Source: Pseudomonas frederiksbergensis
Lineage (GTDB): Bacteria > Pseudomonadota > Gammaproteobacteria > Pseudomonadales > Pseudomonadaceae
Assembly (NCBI RefSeq): GCF_003732665.1
Contig: NZ_MOBP01000005.1
Location: forward strand, 1-64,000
DNA: 64,000 nt
Reading direction: 5' to 3'
Shown: piece by piece, positions 15,001 through 26,651 of the stretch
Position numbering within the stretch: the stretch's first letter is position 1
Layout of the letters: each line of letters opens with the position of its first letter
Program-made: the position numbers and the translations under genes
The notes under the pieces: model-generated
What the model was told of the DNA's origin: nothing
The model's input: only the letters and a program-made list of their open reading frames with translations
Databases searched by the model: none

Positions 15001-16232
15001 GTGAGCGCGAGCGTTACAAGCTGCCGTACGGTGCTGTGATTTCGGTTAAAGAAGGTGACAAGGTCGACGCTGGCGCAATCGTGGCCAAGTGGGATCCGCA
15101 CACTCACCCAATCGTTACCGAAATGAAAGGTACCGTGACCTACGTGGGCATGGAAGAAGGCATCACGATCAAGCGTCAGACTGACGAATTGACCGGTATG
15201 ACCAACATTGAAGTACTCGACGCCAAAGACCGTCCAGCTGCCGGTAAGGACATTCGTCCTGCCGTTAAGATGGTCGGTGTCGATGGCAAGGATCTGCTGC
15301 TGCCAGGTACAGACGTACCGGCTCAGTACTTCCTGCCGGCTAACGCCCTGGTCGGTGTAGCGGATGGTGTGCAGGTTGCGATCGGTGATGTTATCGCTCG
15401 TATCCCGCAAGAAACTTCGAAAACCCGCGACATCACCGGTGGTCTGCCGCGTGTTGCCGACTTGTTCGAAGCCCGTCGTCCGAAAGAAGCCTCGATTCTG
15501 GCTGAAGTCAGCGGCACCATCGCGTTCGGTAAAGAGACCAAAGGCAAGCGCCGTCTGGTCATTACCCCGAACGACGGTAGCGATCCGTACGAAGAGCTGA
15601 TTCCGAAGTGGCGTCACCTGAACGTCTTCGAAGGCGAACAGGTAAACCGCGGCGAAGTTATCTCCGACGGCCCGAGCGATCCACACGACATCCTGCGTCT
15701 GCTGGGTGTGAGTGCGCTGGCCAAGTACATCGTGAACGAGATCCAGGACGTTTATCGTCTGCAAGGCGTGAAGATCAACGACAAGCACATCGAGACCATC
15801 CTGCGTCAGATGCTGCGTAAAGTTGAAATCGCTGAATCCGGCGATTCCAGTTTCATCAAGGGCGACCAGATGGAATTGACTCACGTTCTGGTAGAGAACG
15901 AGCGTCTGGCTGGCGACGAGAAATTCGTTTCCAAGTTCACTCGCGTGCTGTTGGGTATCACCAAGGCGTCGTTGTCCACCGAATCGTTCATCTCGGCGGC
16001 TTCCTTCCAGGAAACCACCCGCGTACTGACCGAAGCGGCGGTAACCGGCAAGCGCGATTACCTGCGCGGCCTGAAAGAAAACGTAGTCGTGGGTCGTTTG
16101 ATCCCGGCGGGTACTGGTCTGGCTTATCACAGCGAGCGTAAGCGCCGCCGTGATGCTGACAAACCGTTGCGCGTAAGCGCCAGTGAAGTGGAAGCTGCAC
16201 TGACCGAAGCACTGAACTCGAGCGGTAACTGA
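12033..16232 (+). CDS. rpoC: DNA-directed RNA polymerase subunit beta'
   Basis: RpoC carries the catalytic magnesium site. The motif NADFDGD is at residues 458-464 and provides the three aspartates. A zinc site (CLCGK...CEKCG) lies near residues 70-90 and the second zinc site ([13 protein letters not shown]) near 890. The 1399 aa length is normal. The start is TTG at 12033, supported by a very strong AGGAGGAAAGG ribosome-binding site, and gives the usual [10 protein letters not shown] beginning. Confidence 0.98.
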   Translation: MKDLLNLLKNQGQVEEFDAIRIGLASPEMIRSWSFGEVKKPETINYRTFKPERDGLFCAKIFGPVKDYECLCGKYKRLKHRGVICEKCGVEVALAKVRRERMAHIELASPVAHIWFLKSLPSRIGLLMDMTLRDIERVLYFESYVVIDPGMTTLEKGQLLNDEQYFEALEEFGDDFDARMGAEAVRELLHAIDLEHEIGRLREEIPQTNSETKIKKLSKRLKLMEAFQGSGNLPEWMVLTVLPVLPPDLRPLVPLDGGRFATSDLNDLYRRVINRNNRLKRLLDLSAPDIIVRNEKRMLQEAVDALLDNGRRGRAITGSNKRPLKSLADMIKGKQGRFRQNLLGKRVDYSGRSVITVGPTLRLHQCGLPKKMALELFKPFIFGKLEMRGLATTIKAAKKMVERELPEVWDVLAEVIREHPVLLNRAPTLHRLGIQAFEPVLIEGKAIQLHPLVCAAYNADFDGDQMAVHVPLTLEAQLEARALMMSTNNILSPANGEPIIVPSQDVVLGLYYMTREAINAKGEGRVFADLQEVDRVFRAGEAALHAKVKVRINETVNDRDGGSVKNTRIVDTTVGRALLFQVVPPGLSYDVVNQPMKKKAISKLINQCYRVVGLKETVIFADQLMYTGFAYSTISGVSIGVNDFVIPDEKARIIGAATDEVKEIESQYASGLVTQGEKYNKVIDLWSKANDEVSKAMMANLSKEKVIDRHGVEVDQESFNSMYMMADSGARGSAAQIRQLAGMRGLMAKPDGSIIETPITANFREGLSVLQYFISTHGARKGLADTALKTANSGYLTRRLVDVAQDLVVTEIDCGTEHGLVMTPHIEGGDVVEPLGERVLGRVIARDVFKPGTEEIIVPAGTLVDEKWVEFIELNSIDEVIVRSPISCETRYGICAKCYGRDLARGHQVNIGEAVGVIAAQSIGEPGTQLTMRTFHIGGAASRTSAADSVQVKNGGTVRLHNLKHVERVDGCLVAVSRSGELAIADDFGRERERYKLPYGAVISVKEGDKVDAGAIVAKWDPHTHPIVTEMKGTVTYVGMEEGITIKRQTDELTGMTNIEVLDAKDRPAAGKDIRPAVKMVGVDGKDLLLPGTDVPAQYFLPANALVGVADGVQVAIGDVIARIPQETSKTRDITGGLPRVADLFEARRPKEASILAEVSGTIAFGKETKGKRRLVITPNDGSDPYEELIPKWRHLNVFEGEQVNRGEVISDGPSDPHDILRLLGVSALAKYIVNEIQDVYRLQGVKINDKHIETILRQMLRKVEIAESGDSSFIKGDQMELTHVLVENERLAGDEKFVSKFTRVLLGITKASLSTESFISAASFQETTRVLTEAAVTGKRDYLRGLKENVVVGRLIPAGTGLAYHSERKRRRDADKPLRVSASEVEAALTEALNSSGN

Positions 16233-16254
16233 GTTCTGCGGTAAATGAGTGTGG

Positions 16255-16323
16255 GGCCCCGGTCGTTCCGTTCATCGAATCGAGACAATTTGTCGAGGTT
16301 GGATGAGCGGGGAGGTCGGGGCC
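16255..16323 (+). other. Long imperfect hairpin after rpoC
   Basis: GGCCCCG (16255-16261) pairs with CGGGGCC (16317-16323), and inside it CCGTTCATC pairs with GATGAGCGG (one G-T). No T run follows directly. It may stop or stabilise the rpoBC transcript, and it ends just before the str operon promoter. Confidence 0.5.
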
Positions 16324-16328
16324 TTGCC

Positions 16329-16357
16329 TTGACTGGGGACAAGATCCTCTTTAGACT
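16329..16357 (+). promoter_or_regulatory. Promoter of the str operon (rpsL-rpsG-fusA-tufA)
   Basis: TTGACT (16329-16334), a 17 bp spacer and TAGACT (16352-16357) make a good sigma70-type promoter. It lies 92 bp before rpsL, between the hairpin after rpoC and the rpsL ribosome-binding site. Confidence 0.75.
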
Positions 16358-16448
16358 CTTGTACCCCTAAATTTGGCGGGAATTCGTTCCTGCCATTTTG
16401 CTTTTCTTGCAAGACAATAGCGTCGCAAGACAACAGTGGAGCTAGTAG

Positions 16449-16820
16449 ATGGCAACTATCAACCAGCTGGTACGTCAGCCGCGTAAGCGTATCGTCGAGA
16501 AATCCGACGTGCCTGCGCTGCAGAACTGCCCGCAACGTCGTGGCGTATGCACCCGTGTGTATACCACCACGCCGAAAAAACCTAACTCGGCACTGCGTAA
16601 AGTATGCCGTGTGCGCCTGACCAACGGTTTCGAGGTTTCCTCGTACATCGGCGGTGAAGGCCACAACCTGCAAGAGCACAGCGTGGTACTGATCCGCGGC
16701 GGTCGTGTAAAAGACTTGCCAGGTGTTCGTTACCACACCGTACGCGGTTCTTTGGATACTTCCGGCGTTAAAGGTCGTAACCAGGGTCGTTCGAAGTACG
16801 GTACCAAGAAGCCTAAGTAG
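16449..16820 (+). CDS. rpsL: 30S ribosomal protein S12
   Basis: S12 sits at the decoding centre. The 123 aa protein has the streptomycin-relevant lysines at K43 and K88 ([11 protein letters not shown] and GGRVKDLPG), both wild type. D89 in this loop is the residue that RimO methylthiolates in E. coli; a YcaO-domain protein, once thought to assist that reaction, is encoded at 42101-44305. rpsG follows after 118 bp, a gap containing a small hairpin (CCC-GAAA-GGG) in the position of the E. coli S7 control site. Confidence 0.98.
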   Translation: MATINQLVRQPRKRIVEKSDVPALQNCPQRRGVCTRVYTTTPKKPNSALRKVCRVRLTNGFEVSSYIGGEGHNLQEHSVVLIRGGRVKDLPGVRYHTVRGSLDTSGVKGRNQGRSKYGTKKPK

Positions 16821-16917
16821 TAGCGGCTTTTTGTAAAAACTGATTTTCTATTTTTCTGAGTCGATAAGAGTAAGGTCGGAGGCGTCCCGAAAGGGCACCG
16901 ATTCCGAGCGAACCTGA

Positions 16918-17409
<492 letters not shown>

Positions 17410-17439
17410 TTTTAGCGTCACTAATTTTGCGAGGGCTTT

Positions 17440-19545
17440 ATGGCTCGTACAACACCGATTAACCGCTACCGTAACATCGGTATCGTTGCTCACGTGGATG
17501 CTGGTAAAACCACCACCACCGAGCGCGTCCTTTTTTACACTGGCAAAAGTCACAAAATGGGCGAGGTGCATGACGGCGCCGCGACCACAGACTGGATGGT
17601 TCAGGAGCAGGAGCGTGGTATTACCATTACTTCTGCTGCCATTACCGCCTTCTGGCAGGGTTCCGAGAAGCAGCACAAGGACCAATACCGTTTCAACGTC
17701 ATCGACACCCCGGGCCACGTAGACTTCACTATTGAAGTTGAACGTTCCCTGCGTGTTCTCGACGGCGCGGTCGTTGTGTTCTGCGGCACCTCGGGTGTTG
17801 AGCCTCAGTCGGAAACCGTATGGCGTCAAGCCAACAAATACGGCGTTCCACGTCTTGTTTACGTAAACAAGATGGACCGTGCTGGTGCGAACTTCCTGCG
17901 CGTGATCGGTCAGATCAAACAGCGTCTGGGCCACACCCCGGTGCCAATCCAGTTGGCAATCGGTTCCGAAGACAACTTCCAGGGTCAGATCGATCTGTTG
18001 GCTATGGAAGCTGTTTACTGGAACGACGCTGACAAAGGCATGGTTCCAGTTCGCAAGCCTATCCCTGCTGAATTGCAGGAACTGGCTGACGAGTGGCGCG
18101 GCAACATGGTTGAGGCTGCGGCCGAAGCCAGCGAAGAGCTGATGAACAAGTACCTCGAAGGTGAAGAACTCACCAACGCGGAAATCAAGGCCGCTCTGCG
18201 TCAGCGTACTATCGCTGGTGAGATCGTCTTGGCTGTTTGCGGTTCTTCCTTCAAGAACAAGGGTGTTCCCCTGGTTCTCGACGCCGTGATCGACTACCTG
18301 CCTGCTCCAACCGACATTCCTGCCATCAAGGGTACTGACCCGGATGACGAGACCAAGGAAATGGAGCGTCACGCAGACGACAGCGAGCCGTTCTCGGCTC
18401 TGGCGTTCAAGATCGCTACCGACCCATTCGTGGGTACTTTGACCTTCGTTCGAGTTTACTCGGGCGTGTTGGCCTCCGGCGACGGCGTGATCAACTCGGT
18501 TAAAGGCAAGAAAGAGCGCGTGGGTCGTATGGTGCAAATGCACGCAAACGCCCGTGAAGAAATCAAGGAAGTACGCGCTGGTGACATCGCGGCCTTGATC
18601 GGCATGAAGGACGTCACCACTGGTGAGACTTTGTGCAACGCTGACAAGCCAATCATCCTGGTGCGCATGGACTTCCCGGAGCCGGTTATTTCGGTTGCCG
18701 TAGAGCCTAAGACCAAGGACGACCAGGAAAAAATGGGTATCGCTCTGGGCAAGCTTGCTCAGGAAGATCCATCTTTCCGCGTCAAAACTGATGAAGAGAC
18801 TGGTCAAACGATCATCTCCGGCATGGGCGAGTTGCACCTGGACATCCTGGTTGACCGGATGCGCCGTGAGTTCAACGTCGAAGCCAACATCGGTAAGCCT
18901 CAGGTTTCCTATCGTGAGCGCATCACGAAGAACTGTGAAATCGAAGGTAAGTTCGTTCGTCAATCCGGCGGTCGTGGTCAGTTCGGCCACTGCTGGATCC
19001 GTTTTGCTCCTGCTGACGAAGGTCAGGAAGGTCTGCAATTCGTGAACGAAGTGGTAGGTGGTGTGGTTCCTAAGGAATACATCCCGGCTATCCAGAAGGG
19101 TATCGAAGAGCAGATGAAGAACGGCGTTGTTGCCGGTTATCCGCTGATCGGCCTGAAGGCTACCGTGTTTGATGGTTCCTACCACGACGTCGACTCCAAC
19201 GAGATGGCGTTTAAGGTGGCTGCTTCCATGGCGACCAAGCAACTGGCCCAGAAGGGCGGTGGTGAGTTGCTTGAGCCGATCATGGCGGTAGAGGTTGTTA
19301 CGCCTGAAGACTATATGGGTGACGTGATGGGCGACCTTAACCGTCGTCGCGGCATGATCCTGGGTATGGAAGACACGGTTTCCGGCAAAGTGATTCGCGC
19401 CGAGGTTCCGCTGGGTGAGATGTTCGGTTACGCAACCGACGTCCGTTCCATGTCCCAAGGTCGCGCAAGCTACTCTATGGAATTCAAAAAATACAATACG
19501 GCTCCGTCGCACATCGTCGAAACCGTTACCAAAAAACAAGGCTGA
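17440..19545 (+). CDS. fusA: Elongation factor G
   Basis: EF-G catalyses GTP-dependent translocation and, with RRF, ribosome recycling. The 701 aa protein has the P-loop AHVDAGKT at 17-24, then DTPGHVDF and NKMD. All five EF-G domains are represented by length. It lies between rpsG and tufA, as in E. coli. Pseudomonads often carry a second fusA elsewhere; this is the str operon copy. Confidence 0.98.
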   Translation: MARTTPINRYRNIGIVAHVDAGKTTTTERVLFYTGKSHKMGEVHDGAATTDWMVQEQERGITITSAAITAFWQGSEKQHKDQYRFNVIDTPGHVDFTIEVERSLRVLDGAVVVFCGTSGVEPQSETVWRQANKYGVPRLVYVNKMDRAGANFLRVIGQIKQRLGHTPVPIQLAIGSEDNFQGQIDLLAMEAVYWNDADKGMVPVRKPIPAELQELADEWRGNMVEAAAEASEELMNKYLEGEELTNAEIKAALRQRTIAGEIVLAVCGSSFKNKGVPLVLDAVIDYLPAPTDIPAIKGTDPDDETKEMERHADDSEPFSALAFKIATDPFVGTLTFVRVYSGVLASGDGVINSVKGKKERVGRMVQMHANAREEIKEVRAGDIAALIGMKDVTTGETLCNADKPIILVRMDFPEPVISVAVEPKTKDDQEKMGIALGKLAQEDPSFRVKTDEETGQTIISGMGELHLDILVDRMRREFNVEANIGKPQVSYRERITKNCEIEGKFVRQSGGRGQFGHCWIRFAPADEGQEGLQFVNEVVGGVVPKEYIPAIQKGIEEQMKNGVVAGYPLIGLKATVFDGSYHDVDSNEMAFKVAASMATKQLAQKGGGELLEPIMAVEVVTPEDYMGDVMGDLNRRRGMILGMEDTVSGKVIRAEVPLGEMFGYATDVRSMSQGRASYSMEFKKYNTAPSHIVETVTKKQG

Positions 19546-19576
19546 TTCAGCCCCTTTAGGCTAGGAGTTAATTGTC

Positions 19577-20770
19577 GTGGCTAAAGAAAAATTTGACCGT
19601 ACCCTCCCGCACGTCAACGTTGGCACCATCGGTCACGTCGACCACGGTAAAACCACGCTGACCGCTGCTCTGACTCGCGTCTGCTCCGAAGTTTTCGGTT
19701 CGGCTGTTGTTGCTTTCGATAAAATCGACAGCGCTCCAGAAGAAAAGGCTCGTGGTATCACCATCAACACCGCTCACGTTGAATACAACTCGCTGATCCG
19801 TCACTACGCTCACGTTGACTGCCCAGGTCACGCTGACTATGTGAAGAACATGATCACCGGTGCTGCTCAAATGGACGGCGCTATTCTGGTTTGCTCGGCC
19901 GCTGATGGTCCGATGCCACAAACCCGTGAGCACATCCTGTTGTCCCGTCAGGTTGGCGTTCCGTACATCGTTGTCTTCCTGAACAAGGCTGACATGGTTG
20001 ACGACGCTGAGCTGCTGGAACTGGTTGAGATGGAAGTGCGCGATCTGCTGAGCACTTACGACTTCCCAGGTGACGACACTCCGATCATCATCGGTTCGGC
20101 TCTGATGGCTCTGAACGGCCAAGACGACAACGAAATGGGCACCACTGCCGTTCGTAAACTGGTTGAGACTCTGGACAGCTACATCCCAGATCCAGTTCGT
20201 GTTATCGACAAGCCGTTCCTGATGCCAATCGAAGACGTATTCTCGATCTCCGGTCGCGGTACTGTTGTAACTGGCCGTATCGAGCGCGGTATCGTCAAGG
20301 TTCAGGATCCACTGGAAATCGTTGGTCTGCGTGACACTACCGTCACCACCTGCACCGGTGTTGAAATGTTCCGTAAGCTGCTCGACGAAGGTCGTGCTGG
20401 CGAGAACTGCGGCGTGCTGCTGCGCGGCACCAAGCGTGACGACGTTGAGCGTGGCCAGGTTCTGGTCAAGCCAGGTTCGGTTAAGCCGCACACTACCTTC
20501 GAAGCTGAAGTGTACGTGTTGAGCAAAGAAGAAGGCGGTCGCCACACTCCGTTCTTCAAAGGCTACCGTCCACAGTTCTACTTCCGGACCACTGACGTGA
20601 CCGGTAACTGCGAACTGCCGGAAGGCGTTGAAATGGTAATGCCAGGCGACAACATCAAAATGGTTGTCACCCTGATCAAAACCATCGCAATGGAAGATGG
20701 TCTGCGTTTCGCTATTCGTGAAGGCGGTCGTACCGTCGGCGCTGGCGTCGTAGCCAAAATCATCGCTTAA
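19577..20770 (+). CDS. tufA: Elongation factor Tu (str operon copy)
   Basis: The 397 aa EF-Tu starts at GTG (19577) after TAGGAGTTAATTGTC. It has the same GTP-binding motifs as the copy at 3008. It differs from that copy at 28 residues, for example DRTL versus ERNK at positions 7-10 and VQDPLE versus IQEEVE in domain II. It ends the str operon, and a strong terminator follows 19 bp after the stop. Confidence 0.98.
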   Translation: MAKEKFDRTLPHVNVGTIGHVDHGKTTLTAALTRVCSEVFGSAVVAFDKIDSAPEEKARGITINTAHVEYNSLIRHYAHVDCPGHADYVKNMITGAAQMDGAILVCSAADGPMPQTREHILLSRQVGVPYIVVFLNKADMVDDAELLELVEMEVRDLLSTYDFPGDDTPIIIGSALMALNGQDDNEMGTTAVRKLVETLDSYIPDPVRVIDKPFLMPIEDVFSISGRGTVVTGRIERGIVKVQDPLEIVGLRDTTVTTCTGVEMFRKLLDEGRAGENCGVLLRGTKRDDVERGQVLVKPGSVKPHTTFEAEVYVLSKEEGGRHTPFFKGYRPQFYFRTTDVTGNCELPEGVEMVMPGDNIKMVVTLIKTIAMEDGLRFAIREGGRTVGAGVVAKIIA

Positions 20771-20785
20771 TAAGCGATGACTTGA

Positions 20786-20816
20786 AAAAGCCCCCGCTTA
20801 GCGGGGGCTTTTTTAT
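20786..20816 (+). terminator. Terminator of the str operon
   Basis: AAAAAGCCCCCGCT-TA-GCGGGGGC is followed by TTTTTT. The 9 bp GC stem with tight loop is a textbook intrinsic terminator, placed directly before the S10 operon promoter. Confidence 0.93.
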
Positions 20817-20820
20817 TGGG

Positions 20821-20849
20821 TTGACACTGTAGTAGCCCGTCTATAGAAT
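20821..20849 (+). promoter_or_regulatory. Promoter of the S10 operon
   Basis: A perfect TTGACA (20821-20826) is followed after 17 bp by TAGAAT (20844-20849) and TGCGCCTCC. The remaining leader is only about 55 nt and shows no long structured element comparable to the L4-responsive S10 leader of enterobacteria. Confidence 0.85.
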
Positions 20850-20911
20850 TGCGCCTCCTTTTAACGGGCGTATTGCGCTCGGTGGGAATAGCAGCCGGAG
20901 TCTGAAATCCA

Positions 20912-21223
20912 ATGCAAAATCAGCAAATCCGTATCAGGTTGAAGGCTTTTGACCATCGCCTGATCGACCAATCCACCCAGGAAATCGTGGAAACCGCGAA
21001 ACGTACTGGTGCTCAAGTGCGTGGTCCAATTCCACTGCCTACCCGTAAAGAGCGGTTCACCGTTCTGGTCTCCCCGCACGTCAACAAAGACGCGCGTGAC
21101 CAGTACGAGATCCGTACTCATAAGCGCGTTCTGGACATCGTCCAGCCAACGGATAAAACCGTTGATGCTCTTATGAAGCTCGATCTTGCGGCCGGTGTGG
21201 AAGTGCAGATCAGCCTCGGCTAA
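20912..21223 (+). CDS. rpsJ: 30S ribosomal protein S10
   Basis: S10 is part of the 30S head and, as NusE, joins NusB in antitermination and contacts NusG. The 103 aa protein starts [20 protein letters not shown], as in all gammaproteobacteria. It is the first gene of the S10 operon. Confidence 0.98.
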
Positions 21224-21303
21224 GACTCGGTCTTAGTCGTGTAACGCTCTGAAATGGGCGGCCATAGCGGGTGAAAGCCCCGTACACTCATGAGGTTTAC
21301 AAC

Positions 21304-21939
21304 ATGACTATTGGTGTAGTCGGTCGTAAATGCGGTATGACCCGTATTTTCACCGAAGAAGGTGTCTCCATTCCGGTCACGGTCATTGAGATCGAACCGA
21401 ATCGCGTCACCCAGTTCAAAACTGAAGAGACCGATGGCTATCGTGCAGTGCAAGTCACTGTAGGCGAGCGTCGTGCTTCGCGTGTTACAGCTGCTCAAGC
21501 TGGCCACTTCGCTAAAGCGAACGTTGCCGCTGGTCGTACCGTAATGGAATTCCGCCTTGAAGAAGGCGAGTACCAGGCCGGCGATCTGATCAACGCTGAA
21601 ATCTTCGCTGCTGGTCAACTGGTTGATGTAACCGGTCAGTCCAAGGGTAAAGGCTTCCAGGGTACGATCAAGCGTTGGAACTTCCGCGGGCAAGATAATA
21701 CCCACGGTAACTCCGTGTCCCACCGCGTTCCAGGCTCTATCGGCCAGTGCCAGACTCCTGGTCGTGTATTCAAGGGCAAAAAAATGTCCGGTCATATGGG
21801 CGCTGAGCGCGTGACCGTGCAGTCCCTGGAAGTAGTGCGCGTGGACGCTGAACGCAATCTGTTGTTGGTCAAGGGCGCTGTTCCTGGCGCTACTGGCGGC
21901 AACTTGGTTGTACGTCCAGCAGCCAAGGCTCGCGGTTAA
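21304..21939 (+). CDS. rplC: 50S ribosomal protein L3
   Basis: L3 is an early assembly protein near the peptidyl transferase centre. The ATG at 21304 gives [16 protein letters not shown] and 211 aa; the open frame upstream to 21271 is not coding. The long loop with [15 protein letters not shown] contains the glutamine methylated by PrmB in E. coli. The gap to rplD is 12 bp. Confidence 0.98.
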   Translation: MTIGVVGRKCGMTRIFTEEGVSIPVTVIEIEPNRVTQFKTEETDGYRAVQVTVGERRASRVTAAQAGHFAKANVAAGRTVMEFRLEEGEYQAGDLINAEIFAAGQLVDVTGQSKGKGFQGTIKRWNFRGQDNTHGNSVSHRVPGSIGQCQTPGRVFKGKKMSGHMGAERVTVQSLEVVRVDAERNLLLVKGAVPGATGGNLVVRPAAKARG

Positions 21940-21951
21940 GGGGAAGCTGAC

Positions 21952-22554
21952 ATGCAATTAAATGTAAATGACGCTCAAGCGATCGAAGTTTCCGAACTGA
22001 CATTTGGCGGCGAATTCAACGAGACGCTGGTTCACCAAGCAGTCGTGGCCTACATGGCTGGCGGCCGTCAAGGTAGCAAGCAGCAAAAGACCCGTTCCGA
22101 CGTTCGTGGTGGCGGTAAGCGCCCTTGGCGTCAGAAAGGTACTGGCCGTGCTCGTGCCGGTACTATCCGTAGCCCAATCTGGCGCGGCGGCGGTACTACT
22201 TTCGCAGCTCGTCCTCAGGATCACACCCAGAAGCTGAACAAGAAGATGTATCGCGCAGCAATGCGTTCCATCCTTGCTGAGCTGGTGCGTACTGATCGTC
22301 TGGTTGTGGTTCAGGACTTCGCTGTTGATGCACCGAAGACCAAAGATCTGCTGAACAAACTGACTGGCATGGGCCTGACTGACGTCTTGATCGTGTCTGA
22401 AGTAGTTGATCAGAACCTGTACCTGGCTGCTCGTAACCTGCCACACGTTGATGTCCGTGACGTTCAAGGTTCCGATCCAGTTAGTCTGATCGCATACGAC
22501 AAGGTGTTGATCACCGTGTCGGCCGTGAAGAAATTCGAGGAGCTGCTGGGATGA
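21952..22554 (+). CDS. rplD: 50S ribosomal protein L4
   Basis: L4 lines the peptide exit tunnel. The 200 aa protein carries the extended loop [19 protein letters not shown] around residues 60-80. In E. coli L4 also represses the S10 operon, but the short leader here argues against the same mechanism. The stop overlaps the rplW start by 4 bp. Confidence 0.98.
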
Positions 22555-22850
22555 ACCAGGAACGCGTATTTAAAGTTCTGCTTGGCCCGCACGTTTCCGA
22601 AAAGGCTACGGTTCTGGCTGACAAGAAAGGCCAGTTCGTTTTCAAGGTTGCAACTGACGCAACCAAGCTGGAAATCAAGAAGGCCGTCGAAAGCCTGTTC
22701 AGCGTGAAAGTAGAGCGTGTTACTACCCTGAATGTTCTGGGTAAGAGCAAGCGCACTGCTCGCGGTCTGGGCAAGCGTAATGACTGGAAGAAGGCAGTTA
22801 TCTCCCTTCAGCCAGGCCAAGATCTCGATTTCAGCAGCAGTGCTGAGTAA
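22551..22850 (+). CDS. rplW: 50S ribosomal protein L23
   Basis: L23 lies at the tunnel exit and docks trigger factor and SRP. The 99 aa protein has the conserved start region [11 protein letters not shown] and [18 protein letters not shown]. It overlaps rplD by the ATGA sequence, so translation is coupled. Confidence 0.98.
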
Positions 22851-22864
22851 GGAAGGGGTGCATC

Positions 22865-23689
22865 ATGGCAATCGTTAAATGCAAACCGACTTCCCCTGGC
22901 CGCCGTTTTGTGGTCAAGGTGGTCAACCAGGAGCTGCATAAAGGCGCTCCTCACGCACCGCTGCTCGAGAAAAAATCGAAGACTGGTGGTCGTAACAACA
23001 ATGGTCGTATTACCACTCGTCACATCGGTGGTGGCCATAAGCAGCATTATCGTCTGGTCGATTTCCGTCGTAACGACAAAGATGGCATCGCTGCCACTGT
23101 CGAGCGTATTGAATACGATCCAAACCGTACTGCTCACATCGCTCTGCTGCTGTACGCAGATGGCGAGCGTCGCTACATCATCGCCCCTAAAGGCGTGAGT
23201 GCTGGCGACCAGCTGATCGCAGGTGCTTTGGCACCGATCAAGCCGGGCAACGCTCTGCAACTGCGTAACATTCCAGTTGGTAGCACCGTACACGGCATCG
23301 AATTGAAGCCAGGTAAAGGCGCGCAAATCGCTCGTTCCGCTGGTGCTTCGGCTCAGCTGATCGCTCGTGAAGGTGTCTACGTGACCCTGCGTCTGCGTTC
23401 TGGTGAGATGCGTAAAGTGCTGGCTGAATGCCGCGCGACCCTGGGTGAAGTCTCGAACTCCGAGCACAGCCTGCGTTCGCTGGGTAAAGCTGGTGCCAAA
23501 CGCTGGCGTGGCGTTCGCCCAACCGTTCGTGGTGTTGCCATGAACCCGGTTGACCACCCACATGGTGGTGGTGAAGGTCGTACCTCTGGTGGTCGTCATC
23601 CGGTATCGCCATGGGGCTTCCCGACTAAGGGCGCGAAGACTCGTGGTAATAAGCGTACCGACAAAATGATCGTCCGTCGTCGCAAGTAA
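22865..23689 (+). CDS. rplB: 50S ribosomal protein L2
   Basis: L2 is a core protein next to the peptidyl transferase centre. The 274 aa product ends with the conserved [14 protein letters not shown] segment, whose histidine is invariant, followed by a basic tail. It lies 14 bp after rplW. Confidence 0.98.
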   Translation: MAIVKCKPTSPGRRFVVKVVNQELHKGAPHAPLLEKKSKTGGRNNNGRITTRHIGGGHKQHYRLVDFRRNDKDGIAATVERIEYDPNRTAHIALLLYADGERRYIIAPKGVSAGDQLIAGALAPIKPGNALQLRNIPVGSTVHGIELKPGKGAQIARSAGASAQLIAREGVYVTLRLRSGEMRKVLAECRATLGEVSNSEHSLRSLGKAGAKRWRGVRPTVRGVAMNPVDHPHGGGEGRTSGGRHPVSPWGFPTKGAKTRGNKRTDKMIVRRRK

Positions 23690-23705
23690 ATAGAGGGATA
23701 CGACA

Positions 23706-23981
23706 GTGCCACGTTCTCTGAAAAAAGGTCCTTTTATTGATCTTCACCTACTGAAGAAGATCGAAGTGGCGGCGGAAAAGAACGATCGCAAACCAGTTAA
23801 GACCTGGTCGCGCCGTTCCATGATCCTGCCACAAATGGTCGGTTTGACCATTGCTGTGCATAACGGTCGTCAACATGTTCCAGTTCTCGTGAACGAAGAC
23901 ATGGTCGGCCACAAACTAGGCGAGTTTGCCGGTACCCGCACATATCGTGGGCACGTGGCAGACAAGAAAGCCAAGCGTTAA
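23706..23981 (+). CDS. rpsS: 30S ribosomal protein S19
   Basis: S19 forms a complex with S13 in the 30S head. The 91 aa protein starts at GTG (23706), [18 protein letters not shown], and has the conserved GRQHVPV motif. It sits 16 bp after rplB. Confidence 0.98.
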   Translation: MPRSLKKGPFIDLHLLKKIEVAAEKNDRKPVKTWSRRSMILPQMVGLTIAVHNGRQHVPVLVNEDMVGHKLGEFAGTRTYRGHVADKKAKR

Positions 23982-23994
23982 GGGGTAAGGAACG

Positions 23995-24327
23995 ATGGAA
24001 GTAGCCGCTAAGTTGTCGGGCGCTCGAATCTCCGCCCAGAAAGCCCGCTTGGTCGCCGACCAGATCCGCGGGAAGAAGGTGGGCGAAGCGCTCAACCTGT
24101 TGGCTTTCAGCAGTAAGAAAGCCGCCGAGATCATGAAGAAAGTGCTGGAGTCGGCCGTAGCCAACGCCGAGCATAACGAAGGCGCAGACGTTGATGACCT
24201 TAAAGTCAGCACCGTTTTCGTCAACGAAGGGCGTTCGCTGAAGCGAATCATGCCACGTGCCAAAGGCCGTGCTGATCGCATCGTCAAGCGGTCTTGCCAT
24301 ATCACTGTCAAGGTTGCTGACAAGTAA
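23995..24327 (+). CDS. rplV: 50S ribosomal protein L22
   Basis: L22 lines the exit tunnel; its beta-hairpin ([19 protein letters not shown] near residues 83-102) forms the constriction and is the site of macrolide-resistance changes. The 110 aa protein is unremarkable and full length. Confidence 0.98.
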
Positions 24328-24340
24328 CGGAGTCGAAGAG

Positions 24341-25027
24341 ATGGGTCAGAAAGTACATCCCATTGGCATTCGCCTGGGAATCGTCAAGGAGCACACCTCC
24401 GTCTGGTACGCAGACGGTCGGACTTATGCGGACTATTTGTTCGCTGATCTGAAGGTGCGCGAGTATCTCCAAGACAAACTAAAAAGCGCGTCCGTAAGCC
24501 GTATCGATATCCATCGTCCGGCCCAAACTGCACGTATCACCATCCACACCGCTCGTCCAGGTATCGTTATCGGGAAGAAAGGTGAAGATGTTGAGAAACT
24601 GCGTCAGGACCTGACCAAACAAATGGGTGTGCCTGTGCACATCAATATCGAAGAAATCCGCAAGCCGGAACTCGACGGTATGTTGGTTGCGCAGAGCGTA
24701 GCTCAGCAGCTGGAGCGTCGCGTAATGTTCCGTCGCGCTATGAAGCGCGCTGTACAGAACGCCATGCGCATTGGTGCCAAAGGCATCAAAATCCAAGTGA
24801 GCGGTCGTCTCGGCGGTGCTGAAATCGCACGTACTGAATGGTATCGCGAAGGTCGTGTGCCACTGCACACCCTGCGTGCCGACATCGACTATGCCAACTA
24901 CGAAGCTCACACCACTTACGGTGTGATCGGTGTAAAGGTTTGGATCTTCAAAGGCGAAGTAATTGGTGGTCGCCAAGAAGAACTGAAACCACAAGCACCA
25001 GCGCCTCGTAAAAAAGCTGCTAAGTAA
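24341..25027 (+). CDS. rpsC: 30S ribosomal protein S3
   Basis: S3 is at the mRNA entry and has helicase-related function with S4. The ATG at 24341 gives [18 protein letters not shown]; the frame is open upstream inside rplV, but that extension is not coding. The KH domain has the motif [13 protein letters not shown]. The 228 aa protein ends in a Pro/Ala/Lys tail. Confidence 0.98.
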
Positions 25028-25039
25028 GGGGTACGCCAA

Positions 25040-25453
25040 ATGTTGCAACCAAAGCGTACGAAGTTCCGCAAGCAGATGACAGGCCACAACCGTGGTCTGG
25101 CTCAGCGCGGTAGCAAAGTCAGCTTCGGCGAGTTCGCGCTGAAGTCTGTAGCTCGTGGTCGTCTCACCGCTCGTCAGATCGAGTCAGCGCGTCGTGCACT
25201 GACCCGTCACGTTAAACGTGGTGGCAAGATCTGGATCCGTGTATTCCCGGACAAGCCTATTTCCAAAAAGCCCCTCGAAGTTCGGATGGGTAAAGGTAAG
25301 GGTAGTGTGGAGTACTGGGTTGCCCAGATTCAGCCAGGCAAAGTCCTGTATGAAATCGAGGGTGTTTCTGAAGAGCTGGCGCGTGAGGCTTTTGCCCTGG
25401 CTGCTGCAAAGCTGCCGCTCGCCACCGCCTTTGTTAAACGGACGGTGATGTGA
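25040..25453 (+). CDS. rplP: 50S ribosomal protein L16
   Basis: L16 organises the aminoacyl-tRNA site of the large subunit. The 137 aa protein begins [19 protein letters not shown]. The conserved [21 protein letters not shown] region is visible; the Arg in VRMGKGKG corresponds to the residue hydroxylated by YcfD in E. coli. It overlaps rpmC by one base (TGATG). Confidence 0.98.
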   Translation: MLQPKRTKFRKQMTGHNRGLAQRGSKVSFGEFALKSVARGRLTARQIESARRALTRHVKRGGKIWIRVFPDKPISKKPLEVRMGKGKGSVEYWVAQIQPGKVLYEIEGVSEELAREAFALAAAKLPLATAFVKRTVM

Positions 25454-25644
25454 TGAAAGCGAACGAACTTCGTGAAAAAGACGCGCCGCAGCTTAACGAG
25501 CAACTGCTCGGCCTGCTGCGCGACCAGTTCAATCTGCGCATGCAGAAAGCAACTGGCCAGTTGGGGCAGTCTCACCTGCTCCGGCAAGTTAAGCGTGACA
25601 TCGCTCGCGTGAAGACTGTGCTCAAACAGCAGGCAGGTAAGTAA
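25453..25644 (+). CDS. rpmC: 50S ribosomal protein L29
   Basis: L29 is a small helical protein beside the tunnel exit. I chose ATG at 25453 ([10 protein letters not shown], 63 aa); a GTG one codon earlier is possible but would sit inside the rplP stop context. The gene overlaps rplP by one base and ends 2 bp before rpsQ. Confidence 0.97.
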   Translation: MKANELREKDAPQLNEQLLGLLRDQFNLRMQKATGQLGQSHLLRQVKRDIARVKTVLKQQAGK

Positions 25645-25646
25645 TC

Positions 25647-25913
25647 ATGGCTGAAGCCGAAAAAACCGTCCGTACGCTGACTGGCCGTGTTGTCAGCGAC
25701 AAAATGGACAAGACCATCACCGTTCTGATCGAGCGTCGCGTAAAGCACCCGATCTACGGTAAATACGTTAAGCGTTCGACTAAGCTGCACGCGCACGACG
25801 AAACCAATCAGTGCCACATCGGCGACAAAGTCACTATTCGTGAAACTCGTCCTTTGGCCAAGACTAAGTCTTGGGCGCTGGTTGATGTTCTCGAACGCGC
25901 TGTGGAAGTCTAA
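25647..25913 (+). CDS. rpsQ: 30S ribosomal protein S17
   Basis: S17 is an early 16S rRNA-binding OB-fold protein. The 88 aa product has the conserved [14 protein letters not shown] and [15 protein letters not shown] segments. It lies 2 bp after rpmC. Confidence 0.98.
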   Translation: MAEAEKTVRTLTGRVVSDKMDKTITVLIERRVKHPIYGKYVKRSTKLHAHDETNQCHIGDKVTIRETRPLAKTKSWALVDVLERAVEV

Positions 25914-25936
25914 GGACTAGGGGTCGGAGAAATTAT

Positions 25937-26305
25937 ATGATTCAGACTCAATCCATGCTCGATGTGGCCGATAACAGCGGCGCACGCCGCGTTATGTGCA
26001 TCAAGGTGCTGGGTGGCTCCCATCGTCGTTACGCTGGTATCGGTGACATCATCAAAGTTACCGTGAAGGAAGCAATTCCTCGCGGTAAAGTGAAAAAAGG
26101 CCAAGTGATGACTGCTGTTGTAGTCCGCACTCGTCACGGCGTACGCCGTGCTGATGGCTCCATTATCCGCTTTGATGGCAACGCTGCTGTTCTTCTGAAC
26201 AACAAGCAAGAGCCGATCGGCACCCGTATCTTTGGGCCAGTGACCCGTGAACTTCGTACTGAGAAGTTCATGAAGATCGTCTCGCTCGCCCCAGAAGTGC
26301 TGTAA
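25937..26305 (+). CDS. rplN: 50S ribosomal protein L14
   Basis: L14 lies at the subunit interface and binds the silencing factor RsfS. The 122 aa protein starts [19 protein letters not shown], the universal L14 signature. In E. coli this begins the spc operon; here only 23 bp separate it from rpsQ, and I see no promoter, so S10 and spc genes are probably cotranscribed. Confidence 0.98.
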   Translation: MIQTQSMLDVADNSGARRVMCIKVLGGSHRRYAGIGDIIKVTVKEAIPRGKVKKGQVMTAVVVRTRHGVRRADGSIIRFDGNAAVLLNNKQEPIGTRIFGPVTRELRTEKFMKIVSLAPEVL

Positions 26306-26316
26306 GGAGATCCGAC

Positions 26317-26631
26317 ATGCAAAAGATTCGTCGTGACGACGAGATCATCGTGATCGCCGGCAAAGACAAAGGTAAGCGCGGTAAGGTGCTTAAGGTTCTC
26401 GCTAATAACCGTCTGGTTATTGGTGGTCTGAACCTGGTTAAGCGTCATACCAAGCCTAACCCGATGTCGGGCGTACAAGGCGGTATCGTCGAAAAAGAAG
26501 CTCCACTGGACGCTTCTAACGTCGCCATTTTCAACGGCGAAACCAACAAGGCTGATCGCGTTGGTTTCAAAGTAGAAGACGGCAAGAAAATTCGTGTCTT
26601 CAAGTCGACCCAAAAAGCGGTTGATGCTTGA
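26317..26631 (+). CDS. rplX: 50S ribosomal protein L24
   Basis: L24 initiates 50S assembly and sits near the tunnel exit. The 104 aa protein begins [22 protein letters not shown], a KOW-type motif. It lies 11 bp after rplN. Confidence 0.98.
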   Translation: MQKIRRDDEIIVIAGKDKGKRGKVLKVLANNRLVIGGLNLVKRHTKPNPMSGVQGGIVEKEAPLDASNVAIFNGETNKADRVGFKVEDGKKIRVFKSTQKAVDA

Positions 26632-26651
26632 ACACTGCTAGGTAGAAGACC

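Noticed and set aside
12042..16130. Open frame of 1362 aa on the - strand over rpoC
   Set aside because: It mirrors rpoC codon by codon and contains no recognisable domain.
20850..20911. L4-responsive S10 leader
   Set aside because: The leader is only about 55 nt long with no extended hairpin, so I cannot support such an element.
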